NCBI RefSeq assembly: GCF_014268455.2
Contig: NZ_CP077085.1
Location: 5,373,001 to 5,437,000 of the forward strand
Length of the DNA stretch: 64,000 nucleotides
DNA from: Pseudomonas shahriarae
GTDB taxonomy: Bacteria; Pseudomonadota; Gammaproteobacteria; Pseudomonadales; Pseudomonadaceae
Direction of reading: 5' to 3'
Shown here: positions 40,549 through 48,552 of the stretch, piece after piece
How positions within the stretch are numbered: position 1 is the stretch's first letter
How the letters are laid out: each line of letters begins with the position of its first letter
Translations under genes and position numbers: made by a program
Notes under the pieces: model-generated
The model's database searches: none
Told to the model about the DNA's origin: nothing
What the model saw: the letters and a program-made list of their open reading frames with translations, nothing else

Positions 40549-40721
40549 GCATCGATGAAAGAGTAGTCCCATTTTCCAGGTTGGACTGTGTGGTCTTTTG
40601 CCGCGTGACAGGTTGACTCAGCGAAATAGATGTCTTGCTAAGGATATTTCCTTTCCAGCAACTATTTGTTACAGCTTGATGCTAATCTCGGCGCTTCCCA
40701 GGTTCAGTCCAGTCCTTGCCG

Positions 40722-41954
40722 ATGCCCAGTGAAACCCCGCTGCTGTTACGTCATCACCGCCCTTTCATCGCGTTCTGGCTGGCGCGGATTTTTACCGCCA
40801 GCGGCTTCCAGATGCTCACCGTGGCCATCGGCTGGAACCTCTACCAACTGACTGGCAATGTGCTGGACCTGGGGCTGGTGGGCCTGGTGGAATTTGTGCC
40901 GCGGGTGCTGTTTATGCTGCACACCGGGCATGTGGCGGACCGTTATGAACGGCGTAAAGTCGCTGCCATTTGCCAGACGTTGCAAGCATTGATTGCTCTG
41001 GCGCTGGTGATTGGCAGCCTGACGGACAATGTCACCCGCGAGATGATTTTTATCCTCGCCTTCCTGCTGGGCTCTGCCCGCTCCTTCGAAATGCCCACAA
41101 CCCAGGCCCTGCTGCCGAGCATCGTGCCCAGCGCCCTGTTCCCTCGGGCAGTGGCGGCGGCGCAGTCGGCCCAGCAATCGGCAACCATCGTCGCGCCGGC
41201 CCTGGGCGGCCTGCTTTATGCCTTCGGCAGCGCCTGGGTGTATGGCCCGACGGTGCTGCTGTACCTGATTGCCTGCATGCTGACCCTCAACCTCCCCGCG
41301 CGGCAGACCCCGCTGAACAAGGGCAAGGCCACCCTCGACTCGCTGCTCGCCGGGATTCGTTTTATCCGCAGCCGGCCGGACATCCTCGGGGCAATTTCCC
41401 TGGACCTGTTTGCCGTGTTGTTGGGCGGCGCCACGGCGTTGCTGCCGGTGTTTGCCAAGGACATCCTGTTGACCGGCCCCTGGGGCCTGGGGCTGCTGCG
41501 CTCGGCTCCGGCAGTCGGCGCGCTGTTGATGTCATTGTGGCTGGCACGGTTTGCCGTGGACCGGCGTGTGGGCCGGGTGATGTTTACCGCGGTCGGCGTG
41601 TTTGGCGTGGCGACCATTGCCTTTGGCCTGTCCACCTCGTTCTGGTTCTCCCTGGCGGTGCTGGTGGTGCTGGGGGCGGCGGACATGATCAGCATGGTGA
41701 TCCGTGCCTCATTCGTACAGCTGGAAACCCCCGATGAAATGCGCGGGCGGGTCAGCGCGGTCAATGGGCTGTTTATTGGCGCGTCCAATCAGTTGGGCGA
41801 ATTTGAGTCCGGCGTCACGGCCCACTGGCTGGGCACGGTACCCGCCGTGGTGCTGGGCGGGGTCGGGACGCTGGTGGTGACCGGGGTGTGGATCAAGCTG
41901 TTCCCGACCCTGGCCAATCGGGACCGCATGCATATGCCGGCCGAAGCGCCCTGA
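40722..41954 (+). CDS. MFS exporter (MFS_3/EntS-like)
   Basis: A 410-residue inner-membrane protein with about 12 hydrophobic helices. It begins MPSETPLLLRHHRPFIAFWL and shows the MFS loop GHVADRYERRKVAAICQ after helix 2, and ALLPSIVPSALFPRAVAAAQS, a block typical of the MFS_3 group to which enterobactin exporter EntS belongs. The substrate is unknown; no siderophore genes are nearby. The ATG at 40722 is used rather than a TTG 6 bases earlier. The ribosome site is weak. Confidence 0.85.
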   Translation: MPSETPLLLRHHRPFIAFWLARIFTASGFQMLTVAIGWNLYQLTGNVLDLGLVGLVEFVPRVLFMLHTGHVADRYERRKVAAICQTLQALIALALVIGSLTDNVTREMIFILAFLLGSARSFEMPTTQALLPSIVPSALFPRAVAAAQSAQQSATIVAPALGGLLYAFGSAWVYGPTVLLYLIACMLTLNLPARQTPLNKGKATLDSLLAGIRFIRSRPDILGAISLDLFAVLLGGATALLPVFAKDILLTGPWGLGLLRSAPAVGALLMSLWLARFAVDRRVGRVMFTAVGVFGVATIAFGLSTSFWFSLAVLVVLGAADMISMVIRASFVQLETPDEMRGRVSAVNGLFIGASNQLGEFESGVTAHWLGTVPAVVLGGVGTLVVTGVWIKLFPTLANRDRMHMPAEAP

Positions 41955-41968
41955 ACCTGCAGGAGCCA

Positions 41969-42415
41969 TCACTGGATGCGTAACTGAGTCACCAGGGTAT
42001 TGCGGGGCGCGTTGATCGACGTGTTGCTGTACTCGAACCAGCCTGCGGCGCGGATATCCACGTCAAATACATAGATGTAGCCCATCAATGTACCAGCGCC
42101 ATTGCAGGCCTGGCTGACGGAGCCGACCTGGCAAATCGCCGTCTTTTGTCCCGCAAGCCGCGCCCCATCAAAGGTCGCGATGGAATTGTTGCCCAGCCCC
42201 ACTTCCATCACCGAGACCCGCGTCGCCCCACGGTGCTGGCACTGCCGGGTACGGTCGGCGCCCTCGGCGATGGACTCGCTGCAGCCCTGGGACTGCACCT
42301 GGAACACCCGCACTTCGCTCAAGGCCGGTGCAGGCGCGCCCCACGCCGGTGCCACCGCCAGCCACAGGCCGAGACAGGCGAACGGAGCTAGACTCCACGC
42401 GATGGCTTTTTTCAT
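41969..42415 (-). CDS. secreted four-cysteine protein, possibly DUF4879
   Basis: A 148-residue exported protein. Signal peptide MKKAIAWSLAPFACLGLWLA continues to AWGA, after which the mature part carries two Cys pairs (GCSES...RQCQH and ICQVGSVSQACNG), likely disulfides. The C-terminal YIYVFDVDIRAAGWFEYSNT and INAPRNTLVTQLRIQ resemble the YolA/DUF4879 family, which I assign only tentatively. The start at 42415 is set by the signal peptide; the frame is open upstream. Convergent with the MFS gene, 14 bp apart. Function unknown. Confidence 0.7.
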   Translation of the reverse strand: MKKAIAWSLAPFACLGLWLAVAPAWGAPAPALSEVRVFQVQSQGCSESIAEGADRTRQCQHRGATRVSVMEVGLGNNSIATFDGARLAGQKTAICQVGSVSQACNGAGTLMGYIYVFDVDIRAAGWFEYSNTSINAPRNTLVTQLRIQ

Positions 42416-42626
42416 GCTCTGGATGACCCTGGACTGAACGTCGACGGAGTATGCCTCAAGGCCACACTCAACAAAACCGAGGCCGGGCGCCACAGGTCGT
42501 CGACCTGCTGGTATGATGCGCCGCTTTTTCCGATCCTCTGTAGAAAACACGCGGCGCTTGGCGCAGTTTGTGCTTTGACTTTGAGGTCAACAAATCACGG
42601 CGCCGAATGCGCCACAGGGAGCAGGC

Positions 42627-43922
42627 ATGCTGGAAAAGCTGTTTCAACTCAAGGCACACAACACTAACGTGCGTACCGAGATTCTGGCCGGTATCACGAC
42701 ATTCCTGGCCATGGCCTACATCCTGTTCGTCAACCCGAGCATTCTCGGCGAGACCGGCATGGACAAGGGCGCGCTGTTTGTCGCCACCTGCCTGGCAGCG
42801 GCCATCGGCTCGACGATCATGGGTCTGATCGCCAACTACCCGATTGCCCTGGCACCGGGCATGGGCCTGAACGCCTTCTTTACCTACACCGTGGTCCTGC
42901 ACCTGGGCCATACCTGGCAGGTGGCGCTGGGTGCGGTATTTATCTCTGCCGTGCTGTTTTTCCTGCTGTCGATCTTCCGCATCCGCGAATGGATCATCAA
43001 TGCCATCCCCCTGCCCCTGCGTTCGGCGATTGCTGCCGGTATCGGCCTGTTCCTGGCGCTGATCGCCCTGCATAACGCCGGGATCGTGGTCAGCAACCCA
43101 GCGACCATGCTGGGCATGGGCGACCTGGCGAAGCCGGCACCGATCCTCGCCACCCTGGGTTTCTTCCTGATCGTGGCCCTGGAAGCGCTAAAAGTGCGCG
43201 GTGCAGTACTGATCGGCATCCTCGCGGTGACCATCGCCGCCATCGCGCTGGGCGTCACCCCCTTTGGCGGCGTGGTATCAATGCCACCTTCCCTGGCCCC
43301 GACCTTCCTGCAACTGGATATCGCCGGCGCCCTGGACGTGGGCTTGATCAGCGTGATCTTCGCCTTCCTGTTCGTGGACCTGTTCGACAACTCCGGCACC
43401 CTGATCGGCGTTGCCAAGCGCGCCGGCCTGATGGGCAAGGACGGTCACATGCCGAAAATGGGCCGCGCCCTGATCGCCGACAGTACCGCAGCCATGGCCG
43501 GCTCGCTGCTGGGTACCTCGACCACCACCAGCTACATCGAGTCGGCTGCTGGCGTGAGTGCCGGTGGCCGCACCGGGCTGACCGCCATCGTCGTGGCAAT
43601 CCTGTTCCTGCTGGCACTGTTCTTCTCGCCGCTGGCGGCCAGCGTCCCGGCGTTTGCCACCGCCCCCGCGCTGCTGTTTGTCGCGGTGCTGATGACCTCG
43701 GGCCTGGCGGAAATCGACTGGGACGACATCACCGTTGCAGCGCCCGTGGTAATCACCGCCCTGGCGATGCCCTTCACTTACTCCATCGCCAACGGCATCG
43801 CCTTCGGCTTCATCGCCTGGACCGGTATCAAGCTGCTTACGGGCCGCTACCGTGAACTCAACCCAGCGCTGGTGATCCTGTCGATTCTGTTCGTGATCAA
43901 GCTAGGCTGGTTCCCCGCATGA
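42627..43922 (+). CDS. NCS2/AzgA-type purine permease
   Basis: A 431-residue proton-coupled transporter for adenine, guanine or hypoxanthine. It begins [20 protein letters not shown] and has about 13 helices. Family motifs include [53 protein letters not shown] and [20 protein letters not shown], the last being characteristic of the AzgA subgroup. It overlaps trmA by 4 bp, the same pairing as PA4719-trmA in P. aeruginosa. Confidence 0.93.
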   Translation: MLEKLFQLKAHNTNVRTEILAGITTFLAMAYILFVNPSILGETGMDKGALFVATCLAAAIGSTIMGLIANYPIALAPGMGLNAFFTYTVVLHLGHTWQVALGAVFISAVLFFLLSIFRIREWIINAIPLPLRSAIAAGIGLFLALIALHNAGIVVSNPATMLGMGDLAKPAPILATLGFFLIVALEALKVRGAVLIGILAVTIAAIALGVTPFGGVVSMPPSLAPTFLQLDIAGALDVGLISVIFAFLFVDLFDNSGTLIGVAKRAGLMGKDGHMPKMGRALIADSTAAMAGSLLGTSTTTSYIESAAGVSAGGRTGLTAIVVAILFLLALFFSPLAASVPAFATAPALLFVAVLMTSGLAEIDWDDITVAAPVVITALAMPFTYSIANGIAFGFIAWTGIKLLTGRYRELNPALVILSILFVIKLGWFPA

Positions 43923-44998
43923 CTTTTGACGCAGCAAGTTACGCCCTGCAACTGCAAGAAAAGGTCACGCGCTTGCGTGACCTGCTCGCGCCGTTCGACG
44001 CGCCCGAGCCGCAGGTGTTCGATTCGCCCCTGCAGAACTTCCGCCTGCGCGCCGAGTTTCGCCTGTGGCGCGAAGGGGGTCAGCGCCATTACGCGATGTT
44101 CTCCCAGGATGACAAGCGCACGCCGATCCTGATCGAAGAATTCCCCATCGCCAGCCTGCGCATCAACCAGTTGATGCCGCAACTCAAGGCCGCCTGGCAA
44201 GCCAGCGCTGCCCTGAGCCACAAACTGTTCCAGGTGGAGTTCCTCACCACCCTGGCCGGCGACGCGATGATCACGCTGTGCTATCACCGCCCGCTGGACG
44301 AGCATTGGCACACGGCGGCCAACAAACTGGCTGCCGATCTGAACGTCAGCATCATCGGCCGCTCCAAGGGCAAGCGCGATGTGATCGGCCACGACTACGT
44401 GGTCGAGAAACTCGATGTCGGCGGTCGCACCTTCAGCTATCGTCAGCCCGAAGGTGCCTTCACCCAGCCCAACGGCACGGTGAACCAGAAGATGCTCAAC
44501 TGGGCCTATGGGGCCCTCGGCGATCGCAGCGATGACCTGCTGGAGCTGTATTGCGGCAACGGCAACTTCACCCTGCCCCTGGCCACCCGCGTGCGCAAAG
44601 TGCTGGCCACCGAGATCAGCAAGACCTCGGTCAACGCCGCCCTGAGCAACCTCGATGAAAACGCGGTGGATAACGTCACCCTGGTGCGCCTGTCCGCTGA
44701 AGAACTGACCCAAGCCCTGAACGAAGTACGGCCGTTCCGACGCTTGCACGGTATCGACCTCAAGAGCTACGCGTTCGGCAGCGTCTTCGTCGACCCGCCC
44801 CGCGCAGGCATGGACCCGGACACCTGCGAATTGACCCGGCGCTTCGAGAACATCCTGTACATCTCCTGCAACCCGGAGACGCTGGCGGCGAACATCGCGC
44901 AACTGCACGACACGCACCGCATTACCCAGTGTGCAATGTTTGACCAGTTCCCGTGGACCCACCATATGGAATCAGGCGTGCTGCTGACCCGGCGCTAA
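43919..44998 (+). CDS. trmA: tRNA (uracil-5-)-methyltransferase
   Basis: Makes ribothymidine at position 54 of nearly all tRNAs with S-adenosylmethionine. 359 residues. The SAM-binding [15 protein letters not shown] (about 212), [19 protein letters not shown] and the catalytic nucleophile in [15 protein letters not shown] (Cys about 318) are intact; [19 protein letters not shown] and TVNQKM are also typical. The ATG overlaps the TGA of the permease gene, so the two are translationally coupled. Confidence 0.96.
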   Translation: MTFDAASYALQLQEKVTRLRDLLAPFDAPEPQVFDSPLQNFRLRAEFRLWREGGQRHYAMFSQDDKRTPILIEEFPIASLRINQLMPQLKAAWQASAALSHKLFQVEFLTTLAGDAMITLCYHRPLDEHWHTAANKLAADLNVSIIGRSKGKRDVIGHDYVVEKLDVGGRTFSYRQPEGAFTQPNGTVNQKMLNWAYGALGDRSDDLLELYCGNGNFTLPLATRVRKVLATEISKTSVNAALSNLDENAVDNVTLVRLSAEELTQALNEVRPFRRLHGIDLKSYAFGSVFVDPPRAGMDPDTCELTRRFENILYISCNPETLAANIAQLHDTHRITQCAMFDQFPWTHHMESGVLLTRR

Positions 44999-45025
44999 CC
45001 CTCGGCCCCGGCACACCTAGAAAAA

Positions 45026-45066
45026 TGTGGGAGTGGGCTTGCCCGCTCCCACATAAGCCCACTCCC
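45026..45066. repeat. REP cluster after trmA
   Basis: TGTGGGAGTGGGCTTGCCCG and CTCCCACATAAGCCCACTCCC overlap so that alternative hairpins can form. It lies between convergent trmA and the DUF2442 gene. Confidence 0.8.
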
Positions 45067-45077
45067 CCGGCTGTGCA

Positions 45078-45515
45078 TCACTCCTCCTTGCGTGGCCGCC
45101 CGCCCTTCTTGCCATTAGCACGGGCGGCTGCGGACTTGGCGGCGCTGGTTTTACGGCCGTTGCGCGATGCCACCATGCTCGCCGCCAGGTCCATCAGGGG
45201 CTGACTCGTAGCGACCAGGCCAGTGATGGAAACATGCAGATCACGAGCTTCACAGCACAGTGCCTTGCCGCCAAAACCGACCTCCAGCGCCTGGAAGTCC
45301 TGCGCAGAAAAACCTTCGAATTCAGAGAGACCGGCCACCGGCAACAGGATGCGGCTGCCGTCGCCGAAGCCGATGGAAATGCAGTCGTCCTGGTAGTGCA
45401 CGGAGCTGGCATTGGCGTACACCCGCTTGAGCTTGCGCCCACGGGCCACGGCCTTATCAACATCGGCGTCAGTGATCGGTGCATCAGGCCGGACTTTGGC
45501 TTTTACCGTTTTCAT
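45078..45515 (-). CDS. DUF2442 protein (putative antitoxin-like partner)
   Basis: A 145-residue protein. The DUF2442 core lies at about 20-85 (RKLKRVYANASSVHYQDDCI, LLPVAGLSEFEGFSAQDF), predicted mostly beta. The C-terminal 30 residues are an Arg/Lys/Ala-rich basic tail (ASRNGRKTSAAKSAAARANG, then GRPRKEE), suited to DNA or RNA binding. Its ATG overlaps the TGA of the DUF4160 gene by 4 bp. Such DUF4160/DUF2442 pairs occur together in many genomes and resemble toxin-antitoxin modules in size and layout. That function is inference. Confidence 0.85.
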   Translation of the reverse strand: MKTVKAKVRPDAPITDADVDKAVARGRKLKRVYANASSVHYQDDCISIGFGDGSRILLPVAGLSEFEGFSAQDFQALEVGFGGKALCCEARDLHVSITGLVATSQPLMDLAASMVASRNGRKTSAAKSAAARANGKKGGRPRKEE

Positions 45516-45940
45516 AACTCAATCTCCACGGATCCTGGCGCCCTCACCAGGTTCAAGATGGTTCGCCGCCCCGCCACATCGTGCCGGGCCCTGGCGATCA
45601 CGTAGACACCTCGCCGGATGACCAACCCCGGCACGACCTCGTCGGCCTCCCAATCCCAGGAATGGTTCTCCAGGCAGACTGTTTGCAGCTTCTCCCACCA
45701 GATCCTTTGTGCCCGCGCCAGATAATGCGGCTGCATCAAGGTCTGGCGAATGCCTTCCAGAACGCTAGTGGCTGGTCGCCGCCGCTCGGGATACACATCC
45801 CACAACGCCACGTCCCCATCCAGGAAACTGAAGCGAAAACGCGCATCCCAGTCCTTGCCCATGACATGTACGTGCGGCGGGCAATGCTCATCCCTGAGCA
45901 ACACTGCAATCACATATCCCTTGTAAGTGCCTACTTTCAT
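45512..45940 (-). CDS. DUF4160 protein (putative toxin-like partner)
   Basis: A 142-residue protein starting MKVGTYKGYVIAVLLRDEHC. It shows the DUF4160 signature HCPPHVHVMGKDWDARFRF, with a conserved PPHxHV cluster, then an acidic FLDGDVALWDVYPERR, and a helical C-terminal half. DUF4160 is normally only about 80 residues, so the second half (from about 75) is an extension whose family I do not recognise. First gene of a two-gene unit with the DUF2442 gene. The neighbours (trmA, a receptor remnant) suggest an insertion-prone site. Confidence 0.82.
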   Translation of the reverse strand: MKVGTYKGYVIAVLLRDEHCPPHVHVMGKDWDARFRFSFLDGDVALWDVYPERRRPATSVLEGIRQTLMQPHYLARAQRIWWEKLQTVCLENHSWDWEADEVVPGLVIRRGVYVIARARHDVAGRRTILNLVRAPGSVEIEL

Positions 45941-46029
45941 CGTAACCCATCCGTTAGGTTATTTGTCGCCGACCAATGCTTTATCCAGCCCCAGCCGACA
46001 GCCGGCCTCTTCAAATTGCCAGAGCTGCC

Positions 46030-46221
46030 TCACAGACTAGTAACGACTGGCACCGCTTCAAATGCCGGGTTGTAACCGCAGATGCCCAGGCGGTCGTCGT
46101 TGAAAAACAGCCCCTCCTTGAACACATTGACGCCCATCTCCCAATCCCGCGACTCTTCAGCCTTGAGATACGGGCTGGGAAACACCCGCTCTGCCGAGTT
46201 GCCGCCATGGGGGCGACCGGT
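46030..46221 (-). pseudogene. remnant of a TonB-dependent (haem/HasR-like) receptor
   Basis: Reading the minus strand from 46221 gives TGRPHGGNSAERVFPSPYLK, then AEESRDWEMGVNVFKEGLFF and NDDRLGI, ending at a stop at 46030. The block P-Y-L-K-x-E-x-S-x-x-W-E-x-G is typical of the late beta-barrel of TonB-dependent haem receptors. There is no start, plug or barrel around it, and after LGI the expected strand is lost. Decayed remnant, probably of a gene deleted between the DUF4160 gene and the quinate cluster. Part of the 524-bp gap 45941-46464. Confidence 0.7.
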
Positions 46222-46356
46222 CAGTGACCTGGCCCTTGAGCGCGGTGCTGCGGATCCCGGGGGATGTAAAGCAAACAGGCGGGCATCTTAAGTTTTGTCG
46301 AGAATGGTTTCCAATTGACATCAACTCTTGGACAGTCCCGACAGGCTGCATTCACC

Positions 46357-46371
46357 GTTCGATAATCGAAC
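46357..46371. promoter_or_regulatory. PcaR-like palindrome upstream of aroQ-aroE
   Basis: GTTCGATAATCGAAC is a perfect palindrome and agrees with the P. putida PcaR box (GTTCGATAATCGCAC) at 14 of 15 bases. It lies 93 bp before the aroQ ATG. A second copy is at 50549-50563. Confidence 0.7.
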
Positions 46372-46407
46372 GGTTATCTGCAGCACCGCGCTTGGCCAAT
46401 TGACCAA

Positions 46408-46429
46408 ATTAACCATTTAGTACATTTTG
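46408..46429. promoter_or_regulatory. TetR-type dyad motif upstream of aroQ
   Basis: Read toward aroQ this is ATTAACCATTTAGTACATTTTG. It has the dyad RTTAA-N4-TTAGT, and its right half AGTACATTTTG recurs in the quiC/MFS gap. It ends 35 bp before aroQ. A likely operator of the local TetR regulator; inferred. Confidence 0.55.
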
Positions 46430-46464
46430 TCTCCATCCATAAAAACAACAGTGGAGACACCCCC

Positions 46465-46902
46465 ATGCCGCCTATTGTGCTGGTCCTCAACGGCCCCAAC
46501 CTGAACCTGCTCGGCACCCGCGAACCGGCCACCTATGGCCACGAGACCCTGGCTGACGTCGCCGCCCTATGCGGGCGTAGCGCCGAACAGTTCGGGCTGA
46601 AACTGGAATTTCGCCAGACCAACCACGAAGGCGAGTTGCTGGACTGGATCCATGGCGCCCGCGCTCGTTGTGCGGGCATTGTGATCAACCCGGCGGCCTG
46701 GACCCATACCTCGGTGGCCATTCGCGACGCCCTGGTGGCCAGTGAACTGCCGGTGATCGAAGTGCATTTGTCCAACGTGCATGCCCGCGAACCGTTCCGT
46801 CATCACTCTTTCGTCTCGCCCATTGCCAAGGCCGTGCTCGCCGGGTTTGGCAGCCACGGTTATCACCTGGCCCTCGAGCATTTCAGCCGGGAGCTCAAAT
46901 GA
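46465..46902 (+). CDS. aroQ: type II 3-dehydroquinate dehydratase (catabolic copy)
   Basis: Converts 3-dehydroquinate to 3-dehydroshikimate. 145 residues with all type II blocks: [19 protein letters not shown] (active-site Tyr), [32 protein letters not shown] and [22 protein letters not shown] precedes the ATG. It is the first gene of a two-gene operon with an aroE-like gene and lies in a quinate/shikimate degradation cluster, so it is taken as the catabolic isozyme (aroQ2 in P. aeruginosa PA0245) and not the biosynthetic one. Confidence 0.95.
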   Translation: MPPIVLVLNGPNLNLLGTREPATYGHETLADVAALCGRSAEQFGLKLEFRQTNHEGELLDWIHGARARCAGIVINPAAWTHTSVAIRDALVASELPVIEVHLSNVHAREPFRHHSFVSPIAKAVLAGFGSHGYHLALEHFSRELK

Positions 46903-47753
46903 AACCGCGCATTCTTGCCGGGCTGATCGGCGCCGGCATCCAGGCGTCCCGCACGCCGGCCCTGCATGAGCAGGAAGGCGATGCCCAGGGTCTGCGCTAC
47001 TTGTATCGCCTGATCGACCTGGACCCGCTGCAACTGGACAGCAGCGCCCTGCCCGATCTGCTCAAGGCCGCCGAACAGATGAACTTCACCGGATTGAACA
47101 TCACCTACCCATGCAAGCAAGCGATCCTGCCGTTGCTCGATGAGCTGTCGCCCGAAGCCCGGGGCATCGGCGCAGTCAACACCGTGGTCTGGCGCGATGG
47201 CAAGCGCATCGGTCACAACACCGACTGCCTGGGTTTTGCCGAAGGGTTTCGCCGTGGCCTGCATGACGCTGCGCGCCAACGCGTGGTGCAGATGGGCGCC
47301 GGTGGCGCAGGCGCGGCGGTGGCCCACGCGCTGTTGGCCGAAGGTGTCGGCCAGTTGAGTATTTTCGATATGGATCACGACCGCGCCCAAAGCCTGGCCG
47401 CCAACCTCAACCAACACTTTGGCCCTGACCGAGCGTGTGCCGGCAGCGACCTGGGTCACGCGATGGCGGCGGCTGACGGCCTGGTCAACACCACGCCCAT
47501 GGGCATGGCCAAGCTACCGGGCATGCCCGTGCCAGCAGCATTGTTGCGCGCGGATTTGTGGGTCGCGGAGATCGTCTATTTCCCGCTGGAAACCGAGCTG
47601 CTACGCAACGCCCGGGCGCTGGGTTGCCGCACCCTGGATGGGGGGAATATGGCGGTGTTCCAGGCGGTGAAGGCGTTTGAATTGTTCAGTGGTGAGAAAG
47701 CAGATGCACAAAGGATGCTCGCTCATTTCCAGAGCATGAATACTTCACTGTAG
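46899..47753 (+). CDS. shikimate/quinate 5-dehydrogenase (AroE-like, catabolic)
   Basis: A 284-residue NAD(P) dehydrogenase of the shikimate-dehydrogenase family. The catalytic Lys is in [17 protein letters not shown], and the Asp in [17 protein letters not shown] [14 protein letters not shown]. The Rossmann loop is [14 protein letters not shown], followed by [12 protein letters not shown]; Asp after the second strand suggests NAD preference, typical of catabolic forms. [14 protein letters not shown] is also conserved. Its ATG overlaps the aroQ TGA. Could act on shikimate, quinate or both. Confidence 0.9.
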   Translation: MKPRILAGLIGAGIQASRTPALHEQEGDAQGLRYLYRLIDLDPLQLDSSALPDLLKAAEQMNFTGLNITYPCKQAILPLLDELSPEARGIGAVNTVVWRDGKRIGHNTDCLGFAEGFRRGLHDAARQRVVQMGAGGAGAAVAHALLAEGVGQLSIFDMDHDRAQSLAANLNQHFGPDRACAGSDLGHAMAAADGLVNTTPMGMAKLPGMPVPAALLRADLWVAEIVYFPLETELLRNARALGCRTLDGGNMAVFQAVKAFELFSGEKADAQRMLAHFQSMNTSL

Positions 47754-47767
47754 AAACCGGATCCTAA

Positions 47768-47795
47768 TGTGGGAGCTGGCTTGCCTGCTCCCACA
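47768..47795. repeat. single REP palindrome
   Basis: TGTGGGAGC and GCTCCCACA arms enclose TGGCTTGCCT. It lies between the convergent aroE-like and TetR genes. Confidence 0.8.
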
Positions 47796-47815
47796 CAATT
47801 GAATTCGGCGGTGGA

Positions 47816-48481
47816 TCAGGCCTGCAGGTAACGCAGCACCGACTCGCAGATCATCGCCCGATGCCGCTGCTTGATTGCTTCATCCGACAATTCGATCTGA
47901 AAAATCTCACTGAAGGTATGCCGGTTGGATACCCGGTAAAAGCTGAACGAGTTGATCAGCAAATGCACATCCAGCGGCTCCAGCCCAGCGCGGAACACCC
48001 CCAGCTCCGCGCCTCGGCGCAAGGTCGCGCCCAGTGCTTCAAGGATATTGCTGTTCATCGCCTTGATCGCGTCCGACTGCTTCACATACTCGGCGTTGTG
48101 AATGTTCTCGATGCTGACAATCCGCACAAAATCCACATTCTGGTCGTGGTGGTCGAAGGTGAATTCCACCAGGCGCCGGATTGCTTCACGGGGTTCCAGT
48201 TCAGTGAGGTTCATCCGGGTTTCGGTGTTGCGGATATCCCCGTAGAGCTTTTCCAGGACCTCGACGTACAGCTGTTCCTTACTGCCGAAGTAGTAATAGA
48301 TCATGCGCTTGGAGGTGTGGATGCGCTCAGCGATGGCGTCCACCCGCGCCCCCGAAAGCCCCTGCTGCACGAACTCGACAATGGCTTCTTGCAGAATGTT
48401 CTCGCGGGTCTTTTCCGGGTTGTTCTTGCGGCTCTTGCGCGGCGCCAGGGGGGCGTCGGGCAGTTCGGAGGTCGGGGTCAT
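47816..48481 (-). CDS. TetR-family regulator of the quinate/shikimate cluster
   Basis: A 221-residue repressor. The N-terminal 25 residues are a basic extension (PLAPRKSRKNNPEKTREN), and the TetR HTH is at about 28-75 (EFVQQGLSGARVDAIAERIH, TSKRMIYYYFGSKEQLYVEV). The C-terminal ligand domain ends QRHRAMICESVLRYLQA. It is convergent with aroE and lies 72 bp upstream of nothing else on its strand than its own promoter; quiC follows in the opposite map order on the same strand. By position it equals PA0243. Ligand unknown, probably a pathway intermediate. Confidence 0.9.
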   Translation of the reverse strand: MTPTSELPDAPLAPRKSRKNNPEKTRENILQEAIVEFVQQGLSGARVDAIAERIHTSKRMIYYYFGSKEQLYVEVLEKLYGDIRNTETRMNLTELEPREAIRRLVEFTFDHHDQNVDFVRIVSIENIHNAEYVKQSDAIKAMNSNILEALGATLRRGAELGVFRAGLEPLDVHLLINSFSFYRVSNRHTFSEIFQIELSDEAIKQRHRAMICESVLRYLQA

Positions 48482-48552
48482 GGTGCGCTCACGGCCATTT
48501 ATGCAGGCCGTGATTATGGGCTGCCATGCCGTACGAAGGAAGCGGCAACGCC

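Noticed and set aside
45959..46029. Minus-strand reading QLWQFEEAGCRLGLDKALVG, ending DK and a stop
   Set aside because: Looks like a protein C terminus but has no start or upstream body; could be part of a decayed gene, too short to call.
46011..46208. 65-codon minus-strand open frame in the trmA-aroQ gap
   Set aside because: Overlaps the receptor remnant in a different frame; the receptor frame gives recognisable protein, this one does not.
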